Assembly (NCBI RefSeq): GCF_033193315.1
Contig: NZ_CP136187.1
Span: 3,231,501-3,295,500 of the forward strand
Length of the DNA stretch: 64,000 bases
Origin: Agathobaculum sp. NTUH-O15-33
GTDB lineage: Bacteria; Bacillota; Clostridia; Oscillospirales; Butyricicoccaceae
Reading direction: 5' to 3'
Shown here piece after piece: positions 1 through 8,693 of the stretch. The translations under genes and the position numbers were made by a program. Each line of letters opens with the position of its first letter. Positions within the stretch are counted from its first letter, which is position 1. The notes beneath the pieces were generated by a model. The model saw only the letters and a program-made list of their open reading frames with translations. It made no database searches and was not told where the DNA came from.

Positions 1-2
1 CG

Positions 3-143
3 GCCAATACCCCGGAATGGCAAAAGGCGGGCTTTGAGGCCCTGGTAGAGCGCGGCATCATCAACTCCCCGGACGTGTGGAAGGCGAAGTTCGACCAACC
101 GATCAAGGTCGGGGAAATCCTGGCGATCATCGGCAGGATGTAA
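3..143 (+). CDS. C-terminal fragment of an unidentified phage protein
   Basis: Only the last 46 codons are inside the window; the frame is open from the left edge to TAA at 141-143. It lies 21 bp upstream of the Mor-type activator, where early or lysis genes of Mu-like phages sit. The segment WQKAGFEALVERGII resembles the C-terminal tails of clostridial phage wall hydrolases, but this is a weak impression and no catalytic domain is visible. Function is not assigned. Confidence 0.5.
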   Translation, partial: ANTPEWQKAGFEALVERGIINSPDVWKAKFDQPIKVGEILAIIGRM

Positions 144-164
144 CAGGAAGGGAGGGCACAGGAC

Positions 165-506
165 ATGGATAAACTCGCCGAGGGTTTGACGCTGGAAATG
201 CTCCCCGAAGGGCTCTACCGCATGATCGCCGAGGCGATCGGGACGGATAACTTCTATAAGCTCGCCGAGGTCGTCGGGGGTACGACGGTTTACATCCCGA
301 AGCCCGAGAGCGTCACCCGGCCCGTCCGCGACGCCCGCATCAAAGAGGAGTTCAACGGCTACAATCACCCGGAGCTCGCCCGGAAGTACGGCGTCACAGA
401 GCGATGGGTTCGCCGGATTTGCGGCCCAGGGCAGACGGAGGGGCAGATCGACATCTTCGACTATTTCAACGACCCGGGGCAGGAGGACGACGAGCTCCTC
501 CCGTGA
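165..506 (+). CDS. mor: Mor-family middle/late transcription activator
   Basis: 113 aa, about the length of Mu Mor (129 aa). An N-terminal acidic helical part (EGLTLEMLPEGLYRMIAEAI) is followed by a short beta segment and a C-terminal helix-turn-helix around residues 63-86 (HPELARKYGVTERWVRRI). This is the Mor/C layout: an N-terminal dimerisation part and a C-terminal HTH that binds dyad sites upstream of middle promoters. The start ATG follows a strong GGGAGG ribosome site. The gene is closed by a perfect hairpin terminator, and the late genes follow, so it is likely the activator of the prophage late operon. The family call is confident; its target promoter was not found. Confidence 0.82.
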   Translation: MDKLAEGLTLEMLPEGLYRMIAEAIGTDNFYKLAEVVGGTTVYIPKPESVTRPVRDARIKEEFNGYNHPELARKYGVTERWVRRICGPGQTEGQIDIFDYFNDPGQEDDELLP

Positions 507-559
507 GCGGCAACTCTTAGAACTGCTTTGTATATAAGTTTCCGGGAACGGGATTTAAG

Positions 560-596
560 ATAAGAGTACAAGCTATAGCTTGTACTCTTATTTTTT
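560..596 (+). terminator. Rho-independent terminator after mor
   Basis: A perfect 15-bp stem (560-574 with 577-591) with a 2-base apex, followed by a T run (590-596). It ends the mor transcript. The holin gene begins only 22 bp later, leaving no room for a promoter between them. Confidence 0.85.
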
Positions 597-617
597 GTCC
601 AAAGGAGGCAGACACAC

Positions 618-1127
618 ATGAACATGGAACTCATCCAAAGCGCAGCGAGCGACGCTCTTGTCAACGTCGTTCTCGCGGTCATCGCCCTGGCCGGGGCCTA
701 CGCGGTGTACTACATCCGCCTGGGCGCGGCCAAGCTCAAGGAGCAGACGGCGCAGATCAAGGACGAGGCGGGCCGGAAGGTGCTCGAGGACGCCCTTGAT
801 GACGTCGTCAACCTTGCGACGGTCTCGGTGGGGGCGATGGAGCAGACCACGGCGAAGGCGCTCCGGGACGCGGTCAAGAGCGGCAAGGCAAGCCGGGAGG
901 AGCTGCTCGCCCTGGGGAAACAGGTCTTCGACGAGGTAAAGGCGGCGATCAGCCCCCAGGCGCAGAAGGTCATCACCGACAACCTGGGCAGCTTCGACAA
1001 GTACCTCACCGCCGTCATCGAGGACGCCGTCCTCAAGGTCAAGCAGGAAGACCCCTATCTCACACTCTCCGGGGAACTGATTAAGGACGCCGCGCCGGAA
1101 GACAAGGCCGGAGCCGCCGCGCAGTAA
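618..1127 (+). CDS. Phage holin, LLH family
   Basis: 169 aa. One membrane segment near the N-terminus (about residues 14-34, LVNVVLAVIALAGAYAVYYI) is followed by a long charged alpha-helical, probably coiled-coil tail. This matches the LLH holin family of Gram-positive phages, which form membrane lesions that time lysis. The ribosome site AAAGGAGG precedes ATG. It is the first gene after the mor terminator and is followed 12 bp later by another small membrane-anchored protein, as in a lysis cassette. The matching endolysin is not visible and may be upstream of the window. Confidence 0.72.
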   Translation: MNMELIQSAASDALVNVVLAVIALAGAYAVYYIRLGAAKLKEQTAQIKDEAGRKVLEDALDDVVNLATVSVGAMEQTTAKALRDAVKSGKASREELLALGKQVFDEVKAAISPQAQKVITDNLGSFDKYLTAVIEDAVLKVKQEDPYLTLSGELIKDAAPEDKAGAAAQ

Positions 1128-1139
1128 GGAGGGGCCGAC

Positions 1140-1436
1140 ATGGACGGAGCGACAATCGCGATGTTCGTCTTTCAGACGGTCATCACGGCGATCATCGGGG
1201 TCGCCGCGTGGGGAGTGAAGAACGCGATCGGCGAGATGAAGGCGGCGGTCTCGGAGCTCAAGGCAGCGGACAAGAAGAACGCCGAGGAGATCGCCGCCGT
1301 GCGCGGAGAGCTGGGCGACCTCAAGGCCGACCTCCCCCTCATCTACACGACCCGGGAGGACTTCATCCGGGTCTCGAACAACATCGACCAGAAGCTCGAC
1401 AAGCTCCTATACAGGGGCGCAGCAAAGGAGGGATAA
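1140..1436 (+). CDS. Small membrane-anchored coiled-coil phage protein
   Basis: 98 aa. A hydrophobic N-terminal segment (residues 5-25) is followed by a heptad-rich helix (EMKAAVSELKAADKKNAEEI). It resembles DUF2730/Mu gp25-like or XhlA-like proteins by size, position and layout. It sits between the holin and the Mu gp26-like gene. It could be a holin accessory protein; the exact family is uncertain. Confidence 0.6.
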   Translation: MDGATIAMFVFQTVITAIIGVAAWGVKNAIGEMKAAVSELKAADKKNAEEIAAVRGELGDLKADLPLIYTTREDFIRVSNNIDQKLDKLLYRGAAKEG

Positions 1437-1442
1437 AAGCGT

Positions 1443-1766
1443 ATGGCATACTTTGACGACATGACGGAGCAGGAGATCCGGCAGAACAAGGCGATCCGGG
1501 GCTACATCGTCCGGGCCCTGGCGAAAGGCAATCAGAACTCGCTGCTTGTGCGGCAGATCACGAACGCCCTCCTCGCCGACAACCTCATCACCGTCCCGGA
1601 CATCTCGAAGCAGCTCTCCTATTTGGAGGACGGCGGCTACATCGAGTTCACGGACAAGCGGGCCACGGCCTACAACGCCTACCGCCGCGACGCCGTCATC
1701 CAGCTCACGAAGGCGGGCGTCGACCTTGTGGAAGGCACGAGGGACGACCCGGGCGTCGATGTCTAA
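1443..1766 (+). CDS. Mu-like phage protein (VpaChn25_0724-type, winged-helix-like)
   Basis: 107 aa with a start 16 bp after GGAGGG. The sequence reads like a winged helix: RALAKGNQNSLLVRQITNAL, a turn, DISKQLSYLEDGGYIEF, a basic wing, then a helix. Proteins of this kind occupy the slot between gp25 and the DUF3486 protein in Mu-like prophages. The stop overlaps the next start (ATGTCTAA), implying translational coupling. The molecular role is not known. Confidence 0.68.
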   Translation: MAYFDDMTEQEIRQNKAIRGYIVRALAKGNQNSLLVRQITNALLADNLITVPDISKQLSYLEDGGYIEFTDKRATAYNAYRRDAVIQLTKAGVDLVEGTRDDPGVDV

Positions 1767-2332
1767 GAAAGAGCGCCGGAGGACGCGGATCAGCTCGACG
1801 ATCGACAAGCTCCCGGACGACATCAAGACGGAGCTCGACGTCCGGCTCGCGGACACGGCCAACACCTACGAGGAGCTCTCCGCGTGGCTCAAGGCGGAGG
1901 GCTACGAAATCAGCAAGAGCGCGATCGGGCGCTACGCGATCCGCAGCACCCAGGCGGCGCAGCGGGTCGCCGAGACCCTACAGCGCACCCAGGCTGATCG
2001 CCCAGGCGGTAGAGGCGCACCCCGACCTCGACTACACGAAAGCGGCGTCGATGGTTCTCATGGACGGCCTCATGCAGCGCGTGAGCACGGCGGAGGGCGA
2101 CTTCCAGGAGATGCCGCTTGACAAGGCGGGGCGGCTCATCGCAAGCCTCGCCCGGAACGCCACCTATGAGAAGCGCGTCCGGCAGGACATGAAGAAGAAG
2201 GCCGAGCTTGCCTTCGACCAGCTTGAGGCGGAGCTCATGGCGGCGATCAAGCAGCACCCGGAACTCGCCGGGGAGCTGCACGACGTCCTCTCAAGGGCGA
2301 GGGAGAAGGTGCTCGACGATGGCGAAGATTGA
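1759..2332 (+). CDS. DUF3486 family protein (putative small terminase), frameshifted
   Basis: The N-terminal part, MSKKERRRTRISSTIDKLP, then a helix-turn-helix-like SKSAIGRYAIR, is read in frame 1 to about 1985; the C-terminal helical part (AQAVEAHPDLDYTKAASMVL to the end) continues in frame 2. The two halves together give the normal length of about 190 aa of the DUF3486 (Mu gp27-like) family, thought to be the small terminase subunit. The shift falls at a CCAGG (1989-1993) and needs two missing bases or one extra. Because both halves are well conserved, a sequence error is likelier than a dead gene. It overlaps both neighbours. Confidence 0.75.
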
Positions 2333-4089
2333 CCTCAAGGACTACCTGGAACGGCTCGAGGAGCCGGAAGACCGGGAAGCGGTCGCGAGCCGGGAGTACC
2401 AGCGGGAACTATTTGAGCAGTATGTCCAGAAGGGGACGAACTTCCCCGAGCTCCGGGCGCAGCTCCTCGAGGAGTACCGGGCCGGGGCAGAGCTCACGGG
2501 CCCCAGGGGCTACGCCGGAAGCTCGGGGCGGTTGACCTGGGCTACTTCGGGCGGGCCTACCTCCCCCACTACTTTGTGAGGCCGTCGCCCCCGTTTCACG
2601 AGGAGCTCGACCGCATCTTCCGCGAGGGCGTCATGAAGGGGCTGAACCCCGCCACCGACGCGAAGGAAATCAGCCGGGCGGACGGATGCCGGAGGGCGGT
2701 CGAGGCCCCGCGTGGACACGCCAAGAGCACGAACTTCACCTTCAAGGACTCCATCCACTCGGCGGTGTACGCCTACAAGCACTACGAGATCATCCTCTCG
2801 GACAGCTCGGAACAGGCCGAGGGCTTCCTCTCCGACATCAAAACGGAGCTTGAGGAGAACGCGGCGCTCCGGGAGGACTTCGGGGAGCTTGTGGGCCGCG
2901 TCTGGAAGGCGTCGGTCATCCTCCTCTCGAACGGGGTCAAGATCGAGGCGCTGGGCGCGGGCAAGAAGATCCGCGGACGGCGGCACAAACAATGGAGGCC
3001 CGACCTCATCTTGTGCGACGACCTCGAGAACGACGAGAACGTCAACACAGCCGAGCAAAGAAAGAAGCTCCGGGACTGGTTCTATAAGGCCGTGAGCAAG
3101 GCGGGCGACACCTACACGGACATCGTCTACATCGGAACGCTGCTCCACTACGACGCCCTCCTCGCCAATGTCGCCAAGAACCCCGAGTATGAGGCCGTCC
3201 GCTACAAGGGCGTCATCTCCTTCGCGGCAAACACGGCCTTGTGGGACGCCTGGGAGCGCATCTTCACCGACCTTGAGAACCCCAGGCACAAGGAAGACGC
3301 CGAGGACTTCTTCAAGGCGAACGAGGCCGCGATGCTGGAAGGAACCGCCGTCTTGTGGGAGGAGAAGCTCCCCTACTACGCCCTCATGGTTATGAGGGTA
3401 TCGGAGGGCGAGGCGTCCTTCAGCAGCGAGATCCAGAACGAGCCCATCGACCCGGAGAGCTGCGCGTTTGCCGAGGAGTGGATCGACTACTACGACGACG
3501 GGCAGCTTCCCCCGGACTTCTCCGAGGCGCGGTTCCTGTTCGTCGCGGCGAACGACCCCTCCCTCGGCAAGAACCGCAAGAGCGACACCTCGGCGATCAT
3601 CGCCGTGGCGAAGGACACCTCGACGGGCTACATGTACGTCGTGATTGCCGACATCGCCAAGCGCAAGCCGGACAAAATCATTGAGGACGCGATCGAGGCG
3701 TCCCGCCGTTTGAAGCGGGAGTACAAGAAGCCCCTCTACAAGTTCGGCGTCGAGACGGTTCAGTTTCAATACTACTTTGCCGAGATCATGCGGCAGAAGT
3801 CCGCCGAAATCGGCGAGTACCTCCCCATCGAGGAGATCAACAGCGTCCAGAACAAGGACGCCCGCATCCAGTCCTTGCAGCCCTTCGTGAAGAACGGCTA
3901 CCTCAAGTTCTCCAAGCGGCACAAGGCCCTCCTCGACCAGATGCTCAAGTACCCTATGGGGAAGAACGACGACGGGCCGGATGCGCTGCAAATGGCCGTC
4001 TCCTGGCCCTCTCGGTCAAGGTGGGGCAGCACACGGATTATAAATCAGTTTTGGGCCGCGCTATCAAGTTTCGGCGCGGGGCCTACTAA
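2319..4089 (+). CDS. terL: Terminase large subunit (Mu-like TerL), two apparent frameshifts
   Basis: The packaging motor ATPase and nuclease. The N-terminus (MAKIDLKDYLERLEEPEDRE) is in frame 3 to about 2507; the body is in frame 2. It contains an adenine-motif-like EAPRGHAKST (Walker A), a Walker B-like DLILCDDLEND and the RNase H-like nuclease part starting at VAANDPSLG. Near 4004 (CCTGG) a lost base puts the conserved tail out of frame: restoring it gives ALSVKVGQH and an end at RAIKFRRGAY with TAA at 4087-4089, just before the ribosome site of the next gene. Without correction the reading runs to 4108 with an atypical tail. Both shifts are at CCWGG sites (2503-2507 and 4002-4006). Confidence 0.85.
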
Positions 4090-4103
4090 GGAGGTGAGGC
4101 ATT

Positions 4104-4763
4104 ATTAGTACAGTTATTCATGAGAACACAATCATTCACGGAGATAGCCTCACTGTGCTCCGGCAAATGCCGGACGAGAGTGTGAACGCAATTATCACCG
4201 ATCCGCCCTATGGCATCAACTACGTCTCACAGACCGGGGCAAGGATTAAAAACGACAAAGCCCCATTCATCTGGTTCCTTTATGACGCTTTCCGCGTACT
4301 CAAGTCGGGAGGAACGCTCCTATGCTTCACGCGCTGGGATGTAGAGCAGACCTTCATCGACGCGATTGAACTGGCCGGCTTCCGGGTCAAAAGTGAGGTT
4401 ATTTGGGACAAGGTCTATCACGGTATGGGGGACACGAAAGCAGCCTTTGCCCCGGCACATGAGAACATCGTCTTCGCGATTAAGGGGAAGTACAGCTTCC
4501 CCGGGGGCAGGCCGAAAGATCTCGTCACCTTCAGCAAGCTCGGCAGCGCCCAGATGATCCACCCGACAGAGAAGCCAGTGGGCTTGATTGCAAACCTTAT
4601 TACGGCAGTTACAAAGCCAGACGACCTCATCCTTGACCCGTTTGCCGGAAGCGGCTCTACTCTTGTCGCCGCAAAGAAGTCGGGGCGGCGGTTCATCGGC
4701 GTGGAGCTTGACGACGAGTATTATGAAAAAGCACGGCGGCGCATTGAGGAGGTGGTCGAGTGA
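4104..4763 (+). CDS. Phage DNA methyltransferase, N6_N4_Mtase (beta-group) type
   Basis: Catalytic motif IV DPPYGINY (ITDPPYGINY) comes first and the S-adenosylmethionine motif LDPFAGSGST comes near the C-terminus; this order is the beta group. DPPY favours N6-adenine methylation. The conserved N-terminal strand (ENTIIHGDSLTVL) lies upstream of the first GTG at 4155, so translation must begin upstream: ATT at 4104 or 4101 follows AAGGAGGTG at the right distance, a rare start codon. No restriction enzyme is nearby, so it probably protects or marks phage DNA. It sits between terminase and portal and overlaps the portal start. Confidence 0.78.
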   Translation: MSTVIHENTIIHGDSLTVLRQMPDESVNAIITDPPYGINYVSQTGARIKNDKAPFIWFLYDAFRVLKSGGTLLCFTRWDVEQTFIDAIELAGFRVKSEVIWDKVYHGMGDTKAAFAPAHENIVFAIKGKYSFPGGRPKDLVTFSKLGSAQMIHPTEKPVGLIANLITAVTKPDDLILDPFAGSGSTLVAAKKSGRRFIGVELDDEYYEKARRRIEEVVE

Positions 4764-6358
4764 GCAGCAAGGGAAAGCGGTGGAGCCTTAGAGGTTTGTT
4801 CCAGCGCCGCCCCGAGACGCGGGAGGTCGCAGCCGCCCAGGTAACAGACAAGTACAGCGAGTACCCCTCGGACGGGCTCACCCCCGTCCGGCTGGCGGAG
4901 ATCTTCAAGGAGGCGGACGCCGGGGACGTGCTCCGGCAAGCCGAGCTCTTTGAGGAGATGGAGGAGAAAGACCCGCACCTCTTTTCCCAGCTCCAAACGA
5001 GGAAGAACGCGGTCACGGGCCTCGACTATGAGATCATCCCCTTTGACAGCGACGACCCCAGGGACAAGGAGATCGCCGAGTTTGTGGAAGCGCAGCTCGG
5101 CGGCATCGAGGGCTTTGAGGACATCATGCTCGACCTCCTGGACGCGATCGGGAAGGGCTTCGCGGTCTCGGAAATCATGTGGAGCTACGACGAGGGGCAC
5201 GTTGTCGTCGGCGACATCCGTTCCCGTCATCAAAAGCGGTTCTTTTGGGACAGCGTCGACGACTCCTTCAAGGTGAGAACCCAGGAGGCCCCGGAGGGCA
5301 TCGAGCTCCCGAAGAACAAGTTCATCGTACACAAATACAAGGCCCGCAGCGGCCACCCCTCCCGGGCTGGCGTTTTGCGCGTGGTCGCCTGGATGTACCT
5401 CTTTAAGAACTACACCCTCAAGGATTGGGTCGCGTTTTGCGAGGTCTTCGGGATGCCGCTCCGCCTGGGGAAGTATCAGCCAGGCGCAAGCGAGGACGAC
5501 AAGCGGGCGCTCATGCAAGCCCTCGTCGCAATCGGGGCGGACGCGGCGGGCATCTTCCCGGACGGCACGGCGATCGAGTTCGTGAACACCGAGAAGACCA
5601 GCTCGACCGACCTCTATGAACGGCTGGCCCGCTATTGCGACGAACAGGTCTCGAAGGCAATCCTCGGGCAGACCTTGACCTCGGACTCGGGCGGCGGCAG
5701 CTACGCACAGAGCAAGACGCACAACGACGTCCGCCACGACCTCACCGTCGCGGACTGCAAGGCAATCGCGGCCACCATCCGGCGCGACCTCATCCGCCCC
5801 CTGGTGCTCTACAACTTTGGGGAGGACAAGCGCATCCCGTACCTCCGCTTCGACGCGGAGGAGTCGGAGGATCTCACGCAGACGGCGACCGTCATCGGGA
5901 CGCTCATCCGGGAGGCGGGGCTCAAGGTTCCGACAAGCTACATCTACAAGAAGTTCTCCATCCCGAAGCCCGAGGGCGACGAGGAGGTCGCCACCCCGCC
6001 CGGGCAGACGGCGCAGGGGGCGGGGTTCGGCCCCTTCTCCTTCAAGGCGCAGCCCGGCGAGCCGATCGCGCTCAAGGCCGGGGACGGAGCGGGGCACGGG
6101 ACGCAAGAGCGCGTCGACCGTCTGGCGGCAGCGGCCACCCGGAAAAGCGCCGGGGCCTTCAAGAAAGCGTTCGGCCCGGTTCTCAAAAAGATTGAGAACG
6201 CGGAGAGCCTTGAGGAGCTCCGGGACATGATGGAGGACGAGAAGGCCGTCGCCGAGCTGTTCGGCGAGATGGATGTCTCGGAGGTGGAGGAGCTGCTTCA
6301 AAAGGTCATGCTCTACGCCAACCTCGAAGGGAGGGCGGCGGAAGATGGACGACATTGA
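4760..6358 (+). CDS. Mu-like portal protein (DUF935, gp29)
   Basis: 532 aa, the usual length of the family. Forms the dodecameric head-tail connector through which DNA is packaged. Recognisable stretches are ELFEEMEEKDPHLFSQLQTR, AIGKGFAVSEIMW and the ILGQTLTSD region with GGSYAQSKTH shared by Mu-like portals. The GTG start overlaps the methyltransferase stop (GTGA). The end overlaps the next gene by 14 bp. Confidence 0.88.
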   Translation: MSSKGKRWSLRGLFQRRPETREVAAAQVTDKYSEYPSDGLTPVRLAEIFKEADAGDVLRQAELFEEMEEKDPHLFSQLQTRKNAVTGLDYEIIPFDSDDPRDKEIAEFVEAQLGGIEGFEDIMLDLLDAIGKGFAVSEIMWSYDEGHVVVGDIRSRHQKRFFWDSVDDSFKVRTQEAPEGIELPKNKFIVHKYKARSGHPSRAGVLRVVAWMYLFKNYTLKDWVAFCEVFGMPLRLGKYQPGASEDDKRALMQALVAIGADAAGIFPDGTAIEFVNTEKTSSTDLYERLARYCDEQVSKAILGQTLTSDSGGGSYAQSKTHNDVRHDLTVADCKAIAATIRRDLIRPLVLYNFGEDKRIPYLRFDAEESEDLTQTATVIGTLIREAGLKVPTSYIYKKFSIPKPEGDEEVATPPGQTAQGAGFGPFSFKAQPGEPIALKAGDGAGHGTQERVDRLAAAATRKSAGAFKKAFGPVLKKIENAESLEELRDMMEDEKAVAELFGEMDVSEVEELLQKVMLYANLEGRAAEDGRH

Positions 6359-7055
6359 GGCCGTATTCAACCGAAAGGACATGACCTTCGAGGAGGCCGT
6401 CCAGTATTTCAAGGAGCGCGTCCCGGTCACGGCGTCGGTCTTCTACGGTATCGCGGAGAAGTACCGGGGGCTCGCCTTCACAGTGGGCGGCTACACGAAG
6501 GCGCAGATCCTCAAGCGGTTCTATGAGGAGATCCTCGCGGCGCTGGAACAGGGGAACCCCCTCTCGGAGTTCCGGCGCAATATGAACGAGTTCCTCGAGG
6601 CCGAGGGCTATGAGGGGCTCGACCCGCTGCAAGCCGACCTCATCTTCCGCACCAACATCCAAACGGCCTACAATGTGGGCCACTATGAGCAGATGACAGA
6701 CCCGGGCGTCATGAAGCTCCGCCCCTACTGGCAGTATGACGCCGTCAACGACGCCCACACCCGCCCGAGTCACCTCGCGATGGACGGGCGGGTCTTCCCA
6801 GCAGACAGCGAGGTATGGAATACATGGTTCCCGCCGAACGGGTTCCGATGCCGCTGCACGGTCAAGACGCTCTCAAAGAGACAGGTCGAGGCCCGGGGGC
6901 TCAAGGTGGAACAGACAGCGCCGGAGGGCCTCATGCCCGACCCGCACTTCTCGACCAACCCGGCAAAGGTACGCTTCGAGCCCGACCTCAAGGACTACCC
7001 CGCGCCGCTTGTGAAGGCGTACCAAAACCGGGAAAAAGAGAACCCGGGCAAATAA
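6345..7055 (+). CDS. Mu-like head morphogenesis protein (gpF/gp30, minor head protein)
   Basis: 236 aa from ATG at 6345, which follows GGAGGG and overlaps the end of the portal gene. The phage Mu protein F-like region is clear: QADLIFRTNIQTAYNVGHYE, YDAVNDAHTRPSHLAMDGRV and PPNGFRCRCTVKTLS, with the conserved HTRPSH and RCRC motifs. It is a minor capsid component associated with portal and prohead assembly. Confidence 0.88.
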   Translation: MDDIEAVFNRKDMTFEEAVQYFKERVPVTASVFYGIAEKYRGLAFTVGGYTKAQILKRFYEEILAALEQGNPLSEFRRNMNEFLEAEGYEGLDPLQADLIFRTNIQTAYNVGHYEQMTDPGVMKLRPYWQYDAVNDAHTRPSHLAMDGRVFPADSEVWNTWFPPNGFRCRCTVKTLSKRQVEARGLKVEQTAPEGLMPDPHFSTNPAKVRFEPDLKDYPAPLVKAYQNREKENPGK

Positions 7056-7191
7056 GGCCCACAGAGGCCCCAGGAAGGGCCGAGGGGCCGGGGAGTGTAA
7101 TTCCCGGGGCGCGGCAGGTTCACCCTGTTATAACGCGGAATAACAGCGTTTCCGGGGGCTTCAAGCACCAAGCAAAGGAGACAGGCAGAAA
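7056..7191. other. Intergenic region with two small inverted repeats
   Basis: 136 bp between the early head genes and the protease gene. It holds an imperfect G/C-rich hairpin near 7088-7107 and a 7-bp inverted repeat CTGTTAT/ATAACAG (7125-7131 with 7140-7146). No T run follows either. The region could carry a promoter or an RNA processing site that sets capsid gene dosage; nothing in it proves this. Confidence 0.3.
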
Positions 7192-8236
7192 ATGAGCGAT
7201 TTTCTCACCCTAAAGGGGGGCGAAGTGGATGTCGGAGGAGCGCCGGAGGTCATCTCCGTTTTGCCCTTCGGCCATGTCGTGAGCCAGAAGGGAGAGTTCG
7301 ACGTCGACGAGGAAAGCCTCGCCGCGATGAAGGCGCAGATCGCCGAGCGCGGCGTCGACCTTGTCGTCGACTACGAGCACCAGACCCTAACAGGAGACCG
7401 GGCCCCCGCCGCCGGATGGGTCAAGGAGCTGTTCGCCGAGGACGGGCACATCAAGGCCCGGGTCGAGTGGACGCTCCCGGCGAAGCAGTACCTTGAGAAC
7501 AAGGAATACCGCTACCTCTCCCCGGTCATCACCGTCCGCAAGTCGGACAACAAGGCGACGGGCCTCCACTCCCTCGCCCTCACCAACACCCCAGCGATCG
7601 CGGGCATGACCCCGATTGTAAATTCATCCACATTTGAAGGAGGCAAAACCAACATGAACGAACTCATCAAGAAGCTCGCGGCGGCGCTCGGCCTGGGCGA
7701 AGACGCGGGCGAGGAGCAGATCCTCGAGGCGCTCTCCGCTTGCATCGAGGAGAACAAAGCCCTCAAGGAAGCCGCCGAGGGCAAGAAGCCCGGGGACGGC
7801 AAGCAGCCGCCCGAGGAGGACACCGTCGTCGCGAACAAGGCCGTCTGTGAGCTCCGCAGGGCTCAAGGCCGGGGCTCCCGCCGCCGAGGTCGCCGCCGTC
7901 ATCATGTCCCTCAAGGGCGGCATCGACGGACGCGTCAAGGCCCTTGAGGAGCAGCTCGCCGACCGGGATGCCGAGGAAGCCGTTGAGCTGGCGCTCAAGA
8001 GCGGCAAGATCACCCCGGCACAGAAGGAATGGGCCAAGGGCTACGCCCTCAAGAGCCCGGACGGGTTCAAGTCGTTCCTTGAGAAAGCGCCCCAGGTCGT
8101 CCCCATGAGCGAGGTCGCGGGCGGCGAGACCCTGGCACTCAAGGGCAAAAAGCCCGACGAGGCGACGATGCTCATATGCAAGCAGCTCGGCGTGAGCGCC
8201 GAGGATCTGGAAAAGTACGGCACGAAGGAGGAGTAA
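7192..8236 (+). CDS. Mu-like prohead protease/scaffold (gpI-Z), frameshifted
   Basis: The N-terminal protease domain resembles Mu gpI (LPFGHVVSQKGEFDVDEES; DLVVDYEHQTL; RYLSPVITV; ALTNTPAIAGM). An internal ATG after AAGGAGG (7654) probably starts the separate scaffold protein, as Mu gene Z does inside I. The C-terminal helical part (AGLKAGAPAAEVAAVIM to LEKYGTKEE) continues in frame 2 after a shift near 7853-7860 (sequence CCGCAGGG). Both halves look functional; two missing bases would restore the frame. Confidence 0.8.
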
Positions 8237-8240
8237 CATC

Positions 8241-8672
8241 ATGGCAGCATTGACCAATGTGAGAGACACGTCCGAGCTCGGCGGGAAGTACATCGCCCTC
8301 CCTGTCAAGGGCGCGACCACCATCTATCAGGGGGCGATCGTGGCGGTTGACGCCAACGGCTACGCGATCCCCGGCAAGAAGGCCGCAGACCTCAAGGCAG
8401 CGGGCCGGGCCGAGGAGACCGTCGAGAACAAGGGCGGGGACGGCGACGCCGTCATCCGCGTCAGCCGGGGAACCTTCGTTTTTGAGAACTCCACCAGCGG
8501 CAAGATCACCGCCGCCGACGTGCTGGGCCTCTGCTACATGGAGGACGACCAGACCGTCACCAAGACCGGGACGGGCGCGTCCGTGGCGGGCCTCGTCATC
8601 CGCGTGGACGATGAAGGCGTCGCCGTGGAGATGGGCTTCGGCCTCACCGCCCCCGCAGCCGCCGCAAAGTAA
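8241..8672 (+). CDS. Capsid decoration-like protein (DUF2190-like)
   Basis: 143 aa, beta-rich with many Gly, Ala and Val (YQGAIVAVDANGYAIPGKKA). It lies between the scaffold and the major capsid genes, where Mu-like and other phages encode a small head-stabilising protein. Ribosome site GGAGGAG is 8 bases before ATG. The family call rests on position and composition more than on motifs. Confidence 0.6.
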   Translation: MAALTNVRDTSELGGKYIALPVKGATTIYQGAIVAVDANGYAIPGKKAADLKAAGRAEETVENKGGDGDAVIRVSRGTFVFENSTSGKITAADVLGLCYMEDDQTVTKTGTGASVAGLVIRVDDEGVAVEMGFGLTAPAAAAK

Positions 8673-8693
8673 AACAGAAGGAGGACAAAGAAC

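Noticed and set aside
560..596. The 15-bp dyad as a Mor-binding operator
   Set aside because: No promoter lies at the proper distance after it, while the T run makes a terminator the simpler reading.
2510..3991. Long minus-strand frame (493 codons) opposite the terminase gene
   Set aside because: Shadow of a GC-rich gene: it lacks a ribosome site and any family feature, and the plus strand holds the complete terminase motifs.
4721..6430. Minus-strand frame of 569 codons opposite the portal gene
   Set aside because: Codon-phase shadow of the portal gene; low-complexity Leu/Arg/Val composition.
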